Below, piece after piece: positions 28,557-41,190 of a stretch of DNA of 64,000 bases. The notes beneath the pieces were generated by a model. That model had not been told where the DNA came from and made no database searches. It saw only the letters and a list, made by a program, of their open reading frames with translations. Position 1 is the stretch's first letter. Every line of letters starts with the position of its first letter. Both the position numbers and the translations under genes were made by a program. The DNA comes from Latrodectus hesperus. Lineage: Eukaryota; Arthropoda; Arachnida; Araneae; Theridiidae. The stretch is from positions 66,943,761-67,007,760 of the forward strand of contig CM075854.1 of the NCBI GenBank assembly GCA_037975125.1, read 5' to 3'.

Positions 28557-30799
28557 TATAAAGTACTTTATTAACAACAGAAAACAACTTAAATGCTATG
28601 ATTATCAAAGCAGGACTGCTAATGAAACTGAGAAGCTGTTCCGGAAAATTAATGTCCTGTCATCAAGTATTGTGGATTTTCTTTTAGCATATAACAAATC
28701 GAAATTCTACAGATTAAGCATTTCTTTTCTATTCCAATAAAATTCTAACAAACCACGCAGCATCTGCAAATACTTTTTATAAAATATTCATGAATGAGTA
28801 ATGCCAGAAGAACACATTATGCTGATGGTAAATCTGTTGATATAACCGAATATATGTTCCAACTATTTTATATAAGCAATATGGAACTTGCTTCGCTCAA
28901 AATAATGAAAAAATTCTTTGACTTAAATTTATAAATTCTCATAAAAATTCAATTAAATTCTTAAAATTATGTAAAGTTAAAACTGTATTTGTTTTAAATA
29001 ACAGATCTTGAAAAAAATTTTATATACATTGATTCACACATGGTTTTTTATTATAATTATTTTTATTTAGAATATATAACACTGAACCTGCAGTGCTCAC
29101 CTTTAAAAAGTGTTTATGTGTTAAGTGGTGTAAAAAGTTTTATTTATGTGATATTACGCATAAATAAAATCGTTTTTTAAATATTAAGAAATAGTTTTGA
29201 CGCCTGAATGAAAACGGAATTTTTTAGATACATGGAAAGGGTGATAAAATTTTCGAAATTTGTATAGACATTAGAAAAATGGCTCAAAAGTTTTCCTCCT
29301 TATTCAACATTTTATAATGTATGGCATCCTTAAAGCCATTTATGGAATTTGCTTCCATAAATAATATGTAAGCATGTTAAGAAATGAATATAAAGAAAAG
29401 AGTAAGAGATTTATTTTCAGGGATTTAAAATTTAATAACTTTACTACAATGAAAATGCTTTCATTTTTTTATTTTATTAAAAAGGAGGTAAATTCGCTTT
29501 AACTTAAAAGCATTTAGAAAATTTAATTCTGCTCAAAGCAATTAATATTCAGAAAAATAAATTATAATATTTGATATATGTTGAGTGTGGTAATGCATTT
29601 TTAAGATTAAATTGCTAAAAGTTTCTATTAATACTAACAAACCATTTTTCAGTTGAAATATTTTTCATGAATATTTTCTATTAAAATTTTGGATACATTA
29701 TTTTTTTGTGAATTTCAAAAGAGAAAGGAAAATTAATAACTGGCATTTTTTTGTAAATGTGTTAAAAATTATTTTTGCATTAATTTATTCAAAAGTGAGT
29801 AAAATTCCTTGACTTGAATACAGATCCTAAGATATTTTGTGCACTGGTTCTGCTTGATTCCGAACAGTTAAGATAATCGATAACTTACTGTAATCCCTAG
29901 AGAAATTCAGCTAAATCAATTCTTTCAAAATGAATCCTTATCTGAGTGTTTCATAATTGCTTAGAAAATTGAAGCAAAGATTGAAGAAAAAATAAGTACT
30001 ACTTCTGATAAAAATGTTTCGAAACAAGTTTCTACTATGATTTGGCTAGAAATATCGTAAAAGATTCCCATAGTGCACAGTTTGGTGTTTTATGTAAATG
30101 GTACCGACAAATCCTTATAAAAATTTGAGGAAAAATCTAAGAGATACTTTTAAATCAAACTGATTTCTCTTTTATTTGAAGCAAAGTATCAAAATTAATT
30201 TGAGTAAGCTTAATGCAATTGCGAGGGAAGACGAAAAATTGATAGTGAAGCGCTGTTGAATATTATTATTACATTGAACTGTAAAGAAAGTAAAATAATA
30301 CATTAATCTCGCTTGATATCCATATTAATGAATCTCTCAGGAATATATTTTGAATATTATGATTCAAACCTTAAAGCAAAACGTATAGTTTCTATATCTG
30401 AAAATTGTATTTGAAGAATTAAACATGAAAGTTAGAATAGAAGAAGACAAATAATTTTTTCACGAATCAAGTTATTTATTCATGTATATAAAACTAGATT
30501 TTTTAGTTAAAAATAATAATAGTAAACCTTTCAAAAATGTTCTGCGTCAAGTAATATTTGCATATTCAATGAATGTTAAATATGACACTTATTTAACAAA
30601 AGTGTGTGGTGGAGAAACAAACAGCAGAGAAAAAGAACTTATTAGAAGTACAAATATATAAATTACGTTGATAAAAATAGCTCTATGCATATAATGACAA
30701 AAAAAATTCAATGTTTTATTCAGATAAATTATTTAATTATTAGTAAAGCTAAAGGAATTAAGAACGTATTTTTTCCTGACAATAATTAAAGGGATACTA
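28557..30799. other. AT-rich sequence without recognised gene
   Basis: AT-rich DNA. Nothing supported. A TTAAGTGGTGTAAAAAG stretch near 29120 and some GC-richer words near 29080 do not resolve into a known element. Confidence 0.55.
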
Positions 30800-30866
30800 A
30801 TGAATTTATGGTGGTTTTAATCTGGAATTTTAATTTGATTCTAGATTAAAATCACCATAAATTCAT
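30800..30866. repeat. 29-bp inverted repeat (hairpin)
   Basis: Arms 30800-30828 and 30838-30866 are reverse complements over 29 bases with two mismatches, around a 9-base loop. The left arm starts ATGAATTTATGG. Both mismatches are of the kind that remain G-U pairs if one strand is transcribed, so the RNA stem would be fully paired on that strand. It could be a foldback element or a miRNA-like stem. Function is unknown. Confidence 0.8.
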
Positions 30867-32100
30867 GATGAACCAAAATCATTTTTATCAAATTGCACTT
30901 TAAGGACTTTGAGATAAATTATAAAAGGAATCAAAGTCTTGCACTGGAATTGTGGTAGATAATTCTCTTTAACAGAAAAGCTCCCGGGTTTATTTCCTGT
31001 CATTAAGGAACATAAGTGTTGTCCTGCTACTTTATGTATGAAGGACAATCATGTTGGTTTCTTTGGATATAATTGAATTTTCATCCTTATAATAAGTGAA
31101 TACATCAAACTATTCAAAAAAATGTCCTGCAAGAAGTTAAAGATATTTGGTGGGTGTCAGAAAATCTTACAACAGTTATCAGCTGTTGGTTGTCCACTAT
31201 GTCAAATGAATGAATTTATCATGAGATTGATACTTCTAAACTCATATTTTAATGAAATTAAAATGACTTCATTCTAATCAAATTAGTGAAGTAGAATATG
31301 TGTAGGATAATGCTAAATAATATGTATTAAATAGAATATTGCTGATAATAATGAATAGAATGTTTAACTTATTTTTTTTATAAAACTGTAACTTGTAATA
31401 TGAGTGATTCCTTATGATTTAAAATTTCAATTTATGTATCAAATTTTAAAGTTCAATTTCTTTAGAATCTAAATCTATTCAATTATTCTATTTTAAATCA
31501 CAATATCTTATTTTCTTTTAAAAATTTAATATAATCTGTTAAAAATTGAAGAAAAAAGATGAAATTATTAAAAAAAAATAGTTCATATATATATTCAGTG
31601 TTTTCATTTGTATTTGTGACATAGTCTCTGTTTCATGTTCCATATTTGAAATATTTAAATAGATCTTCCGTTGTTTATCTAGTGTTATTCAAAAGTAATT
31701 TTTTATCATTCAAAATGTTTCTCCATTCTAAACGTTAAAATAAATTTCCTAAAGTATTCCAAATAATTTGAAATGTTGACTCAGCAAATGTTTAGTTAGA
31801 AATTTACAAATCTGTTTTAGATCAAACATTGTTAAGAAACATAAAAAATATATGTAAACCCAATAATTTAAATCAATTAACTACGTTGAAGCTGAAAAAG
31901 AAACAAAACCATTGCAACATCATTAAGATCTTTTTTCATGCTAAATTTTAAGAAAACATGATTTTATTCAAAATTACATATTCAGTTAATTCTTAAACAA
32001 CTTTATTTTTTTATTTGAATTTATAGTCTTAAAAGGCATAATTTAATATTTTGTTTTATACATTTCTGTAGATTTCTATGTTTCCAGCAATAAGATTTTA
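30867..32100. other. AT-rich sequence without recognised gene
   Basis: AT-rich DNA; no supported feature. The small minus-strand frame at 30863-31048 partly overlaps the hairpin and is treated as chance. Confidence 0.55.
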
Positions 32101-32104
32101 CCAA

Positions 32105-32460
32105 ACATGTTCGTTACTCATTGTTATTGTTATTGTGGATGACTTATTCCACCCGACTAGACCGAGCCCACGAGCCCGAAGATCTTCAAATAATCATAAA
32201 CCAGAAGAGGACTGAGAAATATGTCCTCCCTGTCAAGACCCGCACAGTTTATCAAGTGACCCGGAGAGGGCGGCCAAGGGTTGCATTTCGAATATATCTC
32301 ATATGCTATTTTTCCTTTACCAAAAGAGAGGCATTTAATGTGTCCACTTGCAAGTCTACTAATGGTGGACTGAACGACGCGATCCACCTTGATGGAGAGG
32401 CCACCATCTGGGGCTTGGCTATTATTCCAGGTGTGGATCGGAGGAGATCTCCATAACTGA
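32105..32460 (-). repeat. Unclassified GC-rich repeat-like segment, possible SINE or LINE 3' end
   Basis: A sharply bounded segment much richer in GC than its flanks. On the minus strand it ends in a short AATAAC-repeat tail (32115-32135 on the plus strand reads as TTATTG repeats). This resembles the AAC-rich tail of SINE family B elsewhere in the window. No box A/box B pair is visible. Open frames exist on both strands (plus 32121-32456, minus 32157-32387), but neither encodes a recognised domain. The GC content alone keeps stops rare, so I call it a probable retroposon and not a gene. Confidence 0.4.
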
Positions 32461-34474
32461 CCCTTCAGAATTTTTATTTTGGAGTAGTTGTTACAGATAA
32501 ACGTATTAAAAATTCAATTTATTTCGTTATTAATTTAATAAATAATTATGCTAAAAGTATATTTTAAAGTCAAAATTTGTGTTATCCTTCCCTTGCAGAT
32601 TTATTTTCATTTTCATGTTATGCATTTCACGACAAAATATATTCAGTTACATCCAAACAATGTATCTGAATACAATATCTCATAAATGCTCTTTATTTTA
32701 ATAAATTCAAATCCTTTAAAAAAAACTCTATTATCTGAATATTTTTCAAATTTAAAATTTTAACTTCAATTATTTTATACCTATCATTTGAACATACTTC
32801 AATGCATAATATTTGGAGTAAATAATAAATTTTTTGAAGATCAGCTATACAATTACTCTTTTCCGATTTCAAGATTTTCCATCAAAAAGAAAGTTCAGAT
32901 ACTCGAAAAAATTGTTTCTGAATACAAGTTTATTAAATTTAATTTATACAAAAGTCTTACCAACAAATTTTTCTGTCACACATACTCAACGGGAATAATA
33001 TCTTTAAATAAATCAATAAATGCAAATTTCGCATCTTACATTTTCTTTATTGATTTATTTACATGCACGTATTTCGATATTTAAAACGGAGCTGTTTACT
33101 CAAATATTGTTTTCGTTTTATTAAAAGGATTTAAGTTATTTTTACGAGCATTAGTTTAAGGAAAGAATTGCTTTTAAGTTTAAACCTTGGAGAAGGAAAC
33201 TGAAATGTTTATGTTGCACTCGTGGTTCAATAAAAGAAATCTATTTAAGAGCTATCTAGGTTAGGTAAAATATAACTACAGACATTTCACATTTTTTTCC
33301 ATTTCTTCTAGTATTAAAACAATGTATTCTTAAATATTTTAAGAATTGCCTTACAATAAAATTTAGAGATATCTTTTAATTAGATCTAGAAAATTAATGA
33401 GAATCATGCTGCACTTAACACTAAACAGAATATATTTTAAATTAAAAAATGTTATTTTGACGTCAAAGATTTTTAAAAAGTGTTTAAGCTTATTTAAATG
33501 TATTCAAAACATTTAAAAATTAACTTTACATATATTTTATGCTTCTTGCTTTCTTTTTCTTTTGATGATTAAAATTATTGAGGATATGTTTTGGTACTGA
33601 GCCTCAGAAAATTTAACTGTATGTAGTAGCACAAAAACTATTATTTTAGTTTCTCGTTATCAAAACTAGAATGTGCATTAAGAATACACATTTCTTAACT
33701 GCTTACAAAAATAATTTAAAGTGATAAAAAAAATTTTTAAGGTAATAAATTTATTTTAGATAATTAAATATTATTTCATGATTTAGCATATTCGATCCTT
33801 TATTTAATAATATTTAATAGTTTGTAAACTTAAAGAGTTAAATTTTTAAATGTGATATGTTTACGTTTAATATACCACACACAAACTTTTCAAAGGCATT
33901 TTTTTAAGTTTCGAATGACAAAGAAAAGATATTTTTAAGCCGTAACTCAGTACGTTCCTTCACCTCTTTCAATGAGTTTACTTCACTTCTTATTTTGATT
34001 TGTTCTTTAGAAATCAAAACATTGATTATTTCTGTTCAAAAATTAACAAGAAAATCTAGATGTTGAATGATGAGCAATCTGACATTTTGTTCAATGGTTA
34101 GAAGTTCCAACTACATACGAGAGATTTCATGTTTGTAGTGGTTAGGAATCCTCTTTAAACTATGGGTGCCTGGTGAAAAAATTACAAATATCGAAAAAGT
34201 ACTCATTCAAAAGAGAAAAAAAAGAAACAAAACATACCCTTAATAAAAGCTTAATTCATTTGTTGCTTAAGTAGAATGGAAATTAGTATTATAAAAACTT
34301 TACAGAAAATGTTTAAATTACATGAAGTGAAAAATAGCTGTACACACTACTAACAACTCTCAAAACCTTCCTAGGATTAAGCAATTAGGCTGTATTTTTC
34401 GAATTTTTCAATCTATATCATAACACACACATTAAATTAAATTATATGTAAGATGAAAAAAGGCTGGAAAAATA
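32461..34474. other. AT-rich sequence without recognised gene
   Basis: AT-rich DNA. The frame at 32788-33084 has no recognised domain. Around 34080-34180 a segment with TTTGTAGTGGTT resembles a stretch near 57815 and may be a fragment of a decayed SINE; this is uncertain. Confidence 0.5.
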
Positions 34475-34724
34475 AAAGCGCAAGGAAAGGTTGAGCGTAT
34501 TATTGTCTCCTGAAACCATGCAGATAGTAAACGATACTAATCCATCAGCAGTTCTCAAATATAAAGTGGCAGACAGGAAGGTTCCGATGTGCATGAGTCA
34601 GATTGGTCTGGTTAAAACCCTACAGTTCAAAAAAAATTTTCTAAAACTTAGAGAACACCCATACTCATGTTAGGAATCCAAACCCCGCACTGCTGGCCTG
34701 AGCACTAACCATTCAGTTGCCGGA
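34475..34724 (-). mobile_element. Probable tRNA-derived SINE, family C
   Basis: On the minus strand a tRNA-like head starts near 34724. It has a box-A-like word TGGTTAGTGCTC (34700-34711) and box-B-like GGTTTGGATTCC (34673-34684), spaced as in a tRNA. A non-tRNA body of about 190 bases follows, less AT-rich than the flanks. It shares no body sequence with families A and B. The 3' border is approximate. Confidence 0.55.
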
Positions 34725-35233
34725 TCAGTGTTATCAACAAACTATCCAGTTTCCGTATTTACAATTATTACTTGCATGATTCCCATTCCTACTTGTAAAA
34801 CTCATATATAATATATTAATTCTTCAATAAAAAAACTCCTTTAAAATATAAGAGTTGTCTTACTTATACTTTTTTTCATTTAGCATTTCGTAAATCATTT
34901 TTCATATTTTGAGTAACAATAATCTATTCTTTCTAGCAAATTTTTTAAAAAATTACTAGATTAGTCAAGCAAGTTTTATGAAGATTTATTTATTAAAATC
35001 ATTAAATTTCTTCTAGGATATTGAATGCTATGGAAAATCGATATAAAATTTTGATTCATTTACTTAGATTCATTCTCTTTTTTAATAAGAATATTCATCT
35101 ATGCGATAAAAAATCCATTTAAAGATTTATAGCATCTCACATAAGTAGTGGCAATAAAATTGTCATCATCGTCATAGTCTGCACAGTAATAGTTATCTGC
35201 GAATTTGAAGTATATATAAGCTTTTTGCTTAAA
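34725..35233. other. AT-rich sequence without recognised gene
   Basis: AT-rich spacer between two SINEs; nothing supported. Confidence 0.55.
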
Positions 35234-35541
35234 AGGCAGCCGACCAACTTGTCTAGTGGTCAGCGTGCCTGACTACGGATAAGTAGGTCCTGGGTTCGAA
35301 TCCCGGTTCGGGCATAGATGTACTTTCTCTCTCTATCTATTCTGTCTTTGCCCTTTCCTTGTATGAATGAGGTGTGAATGGTTGCCTCCCCTATAAATGA
35401 GTACCTATGGCATGTGTGTAGAGCGAAGTCATACTTTCACCTTCATGATGCTCTGATTAAAACGAAAGACGCTCCCAATCGACTTAATTCCAGCCGATAG
35501 CCAGCTTGGCTTGTCCAAGTGTCATTAGTATCAACAACAAA
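35234..35541 (+). mobile_element. tRNA-derived SINE, family B, copy 1
   Basis: The tRNA-like head has box A TGTCTAGTGGTCAG (about 35250-35263) and a perfect box B GGTTCGAATCC (35293-35303), then a body ending GGCTTGTCCAAGTGTCATTA and an AAC-rich tail (ATCAACAACAA). The copy at 48.46-48.79 kb on the minus strand matches it along the whole length, including the head, the ATGAATGAGGTGTGAATGG region, the CATGATGCTCTGATTAAAAC region and the tail. Both heads are well preserved, suggesting relatively recent insertion. This is not a functional tRNA gene because the acceptor stem is not closed. Confidence 0.88.
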
Positions 35542-37435
35542 CTTAAAAGACATGTTGCATTCATTTTAAGAATGTAAAAATAATGAAATGATTCAGTTGA
35601 ACATATCGATTTATGGAATATTAAGCATATTATATTTTAAACCCTTTCCAAGGGAAAACATATTTCTTTATTTAGCGTTAAATGCGTATGTGTGAACTAA
35701 TTGAGGGCGTCTAATCTGCTTGTTTAAAAGGTTATTATTTTTTCAATTCTTTCTTGAAGCTATTCACTGTACAAACGGAAATGAACTGTTATAGCTGTAT
35801 ATGCCTTAGTGTCAGTTGATTTGCTGTAGCTAATAGATAACTATAACGTATGAGACAGATGGAAAAACATTTGAGTGAAATAAATTTGAAATCTAGGAAA
35901 TTTGTAAGAATAGGAAATGGGAAATTTTAAAATCTCGCTAACTATAAAGTTGACTTATTTGCAAGCATGAGTCTAACTAGTTGGCAGCTACAATTGAGAT
36001 ATAATTATATAATTTGCTTGTGTGTCTTAAGCAACAGAAGGTTTTGAAGTTTTTAGGAAGGATATTTGATTTAATTCATCGTATGGAAAGTGAAATAACG
36101 AAATAATCAAAAATTTCATTGATAGTTGTGAAAGAAATTCAAATAGTTGCCATTGGAAAATTAATGAATATGCATGTGAATAAGAGTTCTTAATACTATG
36201 GTCATAAAGAAAAAATACAACACTATTTCTATAGAACTTATCTAACTCTTCAAAACTAACTAAATGTTTTAATTTAGAAATCGAGTTTGAGAAATTTCAT
36301 AGTATCTTGTTTGTGTAACAAATATTTGTGGGTTTTAAGACACATTTTTAAGCCATCATCAACATTGAAAATTGCTTAATATAAATTATAATAATGTTGG
36401 TTTTTCGCTAATTTATTTCTACACTTATTTAATAAATCTTAATATGACTACAGAGTGTAGTTATAATAGTAAGCATAATGGATATATTTTTTATGTACTG
36501 CATGCCTCATACCACAGAAACTGGCTAATAATCTGCTTTGCAGTAAAAAATAATGCATTACAAAGTATTAACATTATTTTTTCAATATATATCTTCAATA
36601 ATACACACACAATAAATGAATTATTGCTGTTTTCATACCACTTTTTTATAAGTTCAGTTTAATTCAAATTCAAAAGTGAGGGTGTGGATAGGGACCAACA
36701 TTGTATTCTTTCAACCACTGCATAAAATTCGCTTAGATGTCATATAACGATACTGCAATACTCCATTCTGTGAACTAGTATCGAAGAAAAATTTATATCT
36801 TCTCATTAATAAGCGTTAAAAACTGAAAATCAAATTATATATGCTTTACATCTTTATTCAATGAGGGAAAAATTACAAAAAAGACGCGTTAATTTCGTTA
36901 TATTAAAATTAAAATAAATATTAATTTACAGGAAAGAAATCATTAAATATTTGTGGTTATATAAATAAATTGAATCAGTAAACTGTCTAGAAACATTATT
37001 TATTACAAAATTTGCAAATATATATGCATCATGTACGTGCATATCTTAGTACACTCCTCTCATTTGAAAGTAAAAGTTGAAAATACCATTGACTGAAAGC
37101 TAAATAGATTTTTTTTATCTAATTTTTTATAGTTCACAATAAAAATATAACTTCATTTTATTAAAGTATTAAATAAATTGAATTTATCCATTTTGGAAAT
37201 ATGATATTTACAAAAATTATTTGAACTTCAAAATTAAAAATGGATATTCATAAACTATTATTTCTTAGGTCTATTGTTGAAATATAGCATGACTATAATT
37301 TAAGTCGAGTTATCTTTGATTTCAAAATATTAAAAAATTTACGTTATAGATGCAGTTTATTTTCGTGTAATATAAAGTTCCAGCCTTCAATGTTTTCTGA
37401 AATTTTGAATTCGCAAAAAGAGATATATATTTTTT
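35542..37435. other. AT-rich sequence without recognised gene
   Basis: AT-rich DNA. The frame at 36372-36662 encodes a Tyr/Phe/Ile/Asn-rich peptide with no recognised domain. Nothing else is supported. Confidence 0.55.
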
Positions 37436-37438
37436 TTT

Positions 37439-37759
37439 CTAAATCCTTAAGGAAAGTGTGTTGCCAGTAAAGAAAGTGTGATGCATTGCACCTGTAAAAT
37501 CAAGATCGATTGACTTAGTCGAATAAGTAATAGACCCCATCACTTGCTGTATTCCCACAAGACGATAAAGAGTTCTCCAACTGGGCATCTTGCAGATAAA
37601 ATTAGCTGACGTATTGCCACCATGTCTATCAATTGTGATAAAAAAAACGGGCGTGCCAGTTTTATTGTTTCCAGAATTATAAAAGTTTCTTAAAATGTCC
37701 CTATATTTCTCTAAGCTTCCACCCAGAATATAATTTTTTAAAGCTAGCAATAGTTTCAT
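37439..37759 (-). CDS. Unidentified 106-codon ORF, possible exon or pseudogene
   Basis: A minus-strand frame starting at ATG 37759 and closed by TAG at its lower end. The peptide has balanced composition, with Gly, Thr, Asp and Arg as well as hydrophobics, for example the run FFITIDRHGGNTSANF, which is unusual for chance frames in this AT-rich window. I recognise no domain and see no signal peptide or membrane segment. It sits about 180 bases downstream, on the same strand, of the other long frame (37938-38354), so the two could be parts of one decayed gene. No splice sites can be assigned with confidence. Confidence 0.25.
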   Translation of the reverse strand: MKLLLALKNYILGGSLEKYRDILRNFYNSGNNKTGTPVFFITIDRHGGNTSANFICKMPSWRTLYRLVGIQQVMGSITYSTKSIDLDFTGAMHHTFFTGNTLSLRI

Positions 37760-37937
37760 TGTTGCAAAAGTTTAAAAAATTATTCAAAACGTATTATTGT
37801 TTTTAAATATAATTTAAAATTTCATTATATTTCAAATCACTAGATGTTAATCCATACTTTCACTCTATGACAAATGCTTCATTTTGCAAATATTTGGATA
37901 TCAAAAAATTTTCATTTATGCTATATTTATTATGTGA

Positions 37938-38354
37938 TCATTTTGGATAAATAAAATATATAGTTATTCTTATTCTTTTCTGTAGTAAACTTTGAAAATT
38001 AGAAGTTACTATCTCAAAAGCTATTAAGTATAGAGAAACAGCATGAATTAATTCACTTGATTTTTGATCAGAAATGAAAATTGATAAGTAAATCGTGTTA
38101 CCAAAAGTGAAAGAAATGTTTTTAACTCCGCGATGGGAGATAAATGATAAGAGCCTGCTGTTCAACAGTTCATGAATTTGAAACCGACATAGAACGTGGA
38201 TATGTTTTTCAGAATCCATTATAATTCGTGCATCACTGGAGAGCATCCTCTTGCAATAAATGTGCATACAGTGACAAACTGCATAAAAATTCATACAAGT
38301 TACAAAGTTCAAAGCACAAAACTTTAACGATATGGAGACTTTTATCATATTCAT
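37938..38354 (-). CDS. Unidentified 138-codon ORF, the longest non-repeat frame outside transposons
   Basis: A minus-strand frame from ATG 38354. It encodes a Cys/His- and hydrophobic-rich peptide with short segments such as CHCMHIYCKRM and DSEKHIHVLCRF. No family is recognised. 138 codons without a stop is long for DNA this AT-rich, which argues mildly for a former coding exon. The Ile/Leu/Phe-rich remainder could equally be chance. No promoter or splice context is evident. Confidence 0.25.
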   Translation of the reverse strand: MNMIKVSISLKFCALNFVTCMNFYAVCHCMHIYCKRMLSSDARIIMDSEKHIHVLCRFQIHELLNSRLLSFISHRGVKNISFTFGNTIYLSIFISDQKSSELIHAVSLYLIAFEIVTSNFQSLLQKRIRITIYFIYPK

Positions 38355-39585
38355 TTTAATAAAATTTTGTATTCATAAAAATTGCAAGGAATCGACAATC
38401 AACGTAGAAAACTCAGTGAGTACAAAATTTGAAGCATCAAGTAAATAACAAAAAGAAGTAATGCTAAAAATTGTAACCACTATAAATTACAGATAGTTAA
38501 ATGCATTCCCATAACCTTTTGAGGGTTATTTACTAGCAGTCTGGCTTAGTTTGTATTTTATTTAGATTATGTTAAGTAATTATTCAAAGTATAAATTAAA
38601 ATGATATAATTTAGCTTATAGAGAGAGAACGTTAGCAATAAATAGATTTTTAACAAAAAAAATAAGAATGTTTCATAATATTTTAATCAGAGCCACCACA
38701 TGATTTTTAGACAGATTATCCTAAATATTCATTTAAGTAATATATTTCTTATTACAAAAATTAATTTCTCTGAATATTTCAATATTAATAAATAAAGTTA
38801 ATGAAGAACAATACTGAAGTCTTTAATCTTAATGCATTTTCCTCAGTCTGCATTGGAATATGATAATTTTATCTCCTGAGGAAAATTTAACTGTTAAGTT
38901 CTTGGTTGTGCATGTATTTAAATTGCTAAATACTTAAACTCACACATAACAGGCATAAACATTATGATCGTAAAGCTTATTAAAAAATTACATTCAGATA
39001 AACAAGCTGATATTTTTCTCAAATTTCACTGAACACTGTGACTTAAATATACCTCACCTTCTTCTCAAGACGACAAATAAGCAGATCCGGTTTCTAGGAA
39101 TAAGTAAGCTCATGGAATAGATGAGATATAAATAAGAAAGTCCTTCTTATTCACAGCTGTTGGCACTTGTCAGTTGTTGTGATATCGAAGATATTTTGTG
39201 AATTTAGTTTATGCGCTTCGCTCACCAAATGATTTCTCCAAATACTTTGTTTATTCTCTCGGCCTAATATTCTTTTAATTTCGAGAACTTCTTTAAAATG
39301 ATATTTGATCGTTTTTATCATATCACCTATAAATCAATTAATTATTATATTAATTATAAGGTAAATTACTGTTTAAACCTTACAAAATGCCTAATGGTAT
39401 TGAATTAAATTTTATATGAGTTCTTAGTAACATTTTTAATTAATTTAATATTGTCATCTTAGAGGTAAGACTAAGATCACAAAGCATGTAATTTATATTT
39501 TTATATTTTTCATTCTGCTTCATTTTCAGCGATGGCATCGTTTTCAGCGTCGATTCAAAATTGAATGTAAATTTATGTAGGAATG
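38355..39585. other. AT-rich sequence without recognised gene
   Basis: AT-rich DNA with slightly GC-richer words around 39050-39250; no supported feature. Confidence 0.5.
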
Positions 39586-39588
39586 TAA

Positions 39589-39749
39589 TGAGTGGATCTT
39601 AGGCTTATAAAGAGTGGATGTTGAGAATGGAAAGAGTGGAAATTTGTGTTGGACATGGAAGAGTGGAGCAACGTCAAAACTAACTCGATAAATTAAACTA
39701 GTAGCTTCCATTTTAAAGCATCTTCCATATTAGGCATGGAAAGAGTGGA
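39589..39749 (+). repeat. Degenerate AGAGTGGA repeat cluster
   Basis: The octamer AGAGTGGA occurs at 39611-39618, 39633-39640, 39660-39667 and 39742-39749, with a related TGAGTGGA at 39589-39596. Several copies are preceded by ATGGAA. Spacings of 22 and 27 bases suggest a decayed minisatellite with a unit of about 25 bases; the last copy lies 82 bases on. A set of protein-binding sites is a less likely alternative. Confidence 0.65.
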
Positions 39750-40282
39750 TTGTGAATACTTAAAATAATTAAAATAACGCTACCTGCGCCATTTGCATTA
39801 TTAAATAGAAATTAAAGAGAAGGATCAAATACAGTTATTTTTGCTGCCAAATGTTGAAGTGATAGCTTAATGAAAAGATAGCGCAATTATTATAATAAAC
39901 TATTTTAGATTAGATGTTCCTTAAGAGCACAAATGTAAAACTTTCTCAGCTTTAGTTAATTAAATATATACATGATGCATATTATAACAGTAATGAAAGC
40001 ATATTAAATTAAACTTTCCGATAACATTTTACCAAGGCTTGTCAAGGATTTTACTTGACCTTAAATATAAAAAAATGTAGCTATATGATACTTTTCTAAA
40101 ATTAAAAATAATTTCTGAGTTACAATATTTTTTAATTAAATCATCTTTTTTGTTTTGATGTATGGCTCAATTCATTAAAGCATTCAATTTCAAACTGTTT
40201 CTTGACATCACAAAATTCTTCCCTACAAAAGTAGCTACACTCTATTTCGGTCATAGATAGATATTTTTTTATAATATTATAA
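39750..40282. other. AT-rich sequence without recognised gene
   Basis: AT-rich DNA between the AGAGTGGA cluster and the longest microsatellite. Nothing supported. Confidence 0.55.
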
Positions 40283-40490
<208 letters not shown>

Positions 40491-40734
40491 AATAATTCCT
40501 CTTTCAAAGTTAGTCCAAGATTCAATTTATATTTTGTGTGAAGTACACTTATGAAATTTTTATAAAAGTATCCATGCATATTTAATGAGAAAAAAATTAT
40601 AATGGTTGCCCTTGATGCTGTATTTGATTTGTAATCAAAATATGTGAATTTAATTAATTAAGTAGCCACATAGTATATACAGAATTTAATTTAATTAAAT
40701 AATACAGAAGTGAATATTTCTTCCATATGGATAT

Positions 40735-41190
40735 ATTGGAAAAATCAATCCAAATGTACAAAACAGCTCAACTACCGCAAAAGAAAACAAATGTATAAAA
40801 GAACAAACATTTAAAATAATAACCAGAACGAAAAAAACAAGAGAAGAGAAGTAAGAATTTAAAAGTTAAAGAAAAATAAGTAAGGAAAAGAACACAAGGG
40901 TGCAGTCTTTAAAAGAAGCTCATTAGAGTTCTGATATTCCAGTGCAAATTGCTTATCTTATTTCGTTTTTGAAAATATTTATCCAGTTTTAGACATACAA
41001 GATGATCTACTTTCATGTTGCTTGAATTAAAAAGTTGACATGAAATAGATGAAAAGATGCCAATTTTATTTTGAATTTGGAAAAATTAATCATGGCCTGT
41101 TTTCAGTTTGAAATTTGCGGCAGCATCTTTATGGGATTTTTGCCAAAACTTTTACCAAGTGTCTTGTCCAAGGTTTTTCAATGGTCAATG
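40735..41190 (+). repeat. Unnamed dispersed repeat, copy 2
   Basis: Same orientation and order of shared words as copy 1 at 4485-4925 (see there). Similarity is clearest at 40905-41160: TGCAGTCTTTAAAAGAAG, TTCTGATATTC, AGATGATCTAC, GAAATAGATGAAAAGAT, CATGGCCTGTTTTCAG and TGAAATTTGCGGCAG. The two copies have diverged, and they show no coding pattern I can defend. Confidence 0.6.

Noticed and set aside
35250..35305. Possible functional tRNA gene
   Set aside because: Box A and box B are good, but the acceptor stem is not closed and the sequence continues into a body repeated at 48.5 kb, so it is a SINE head.
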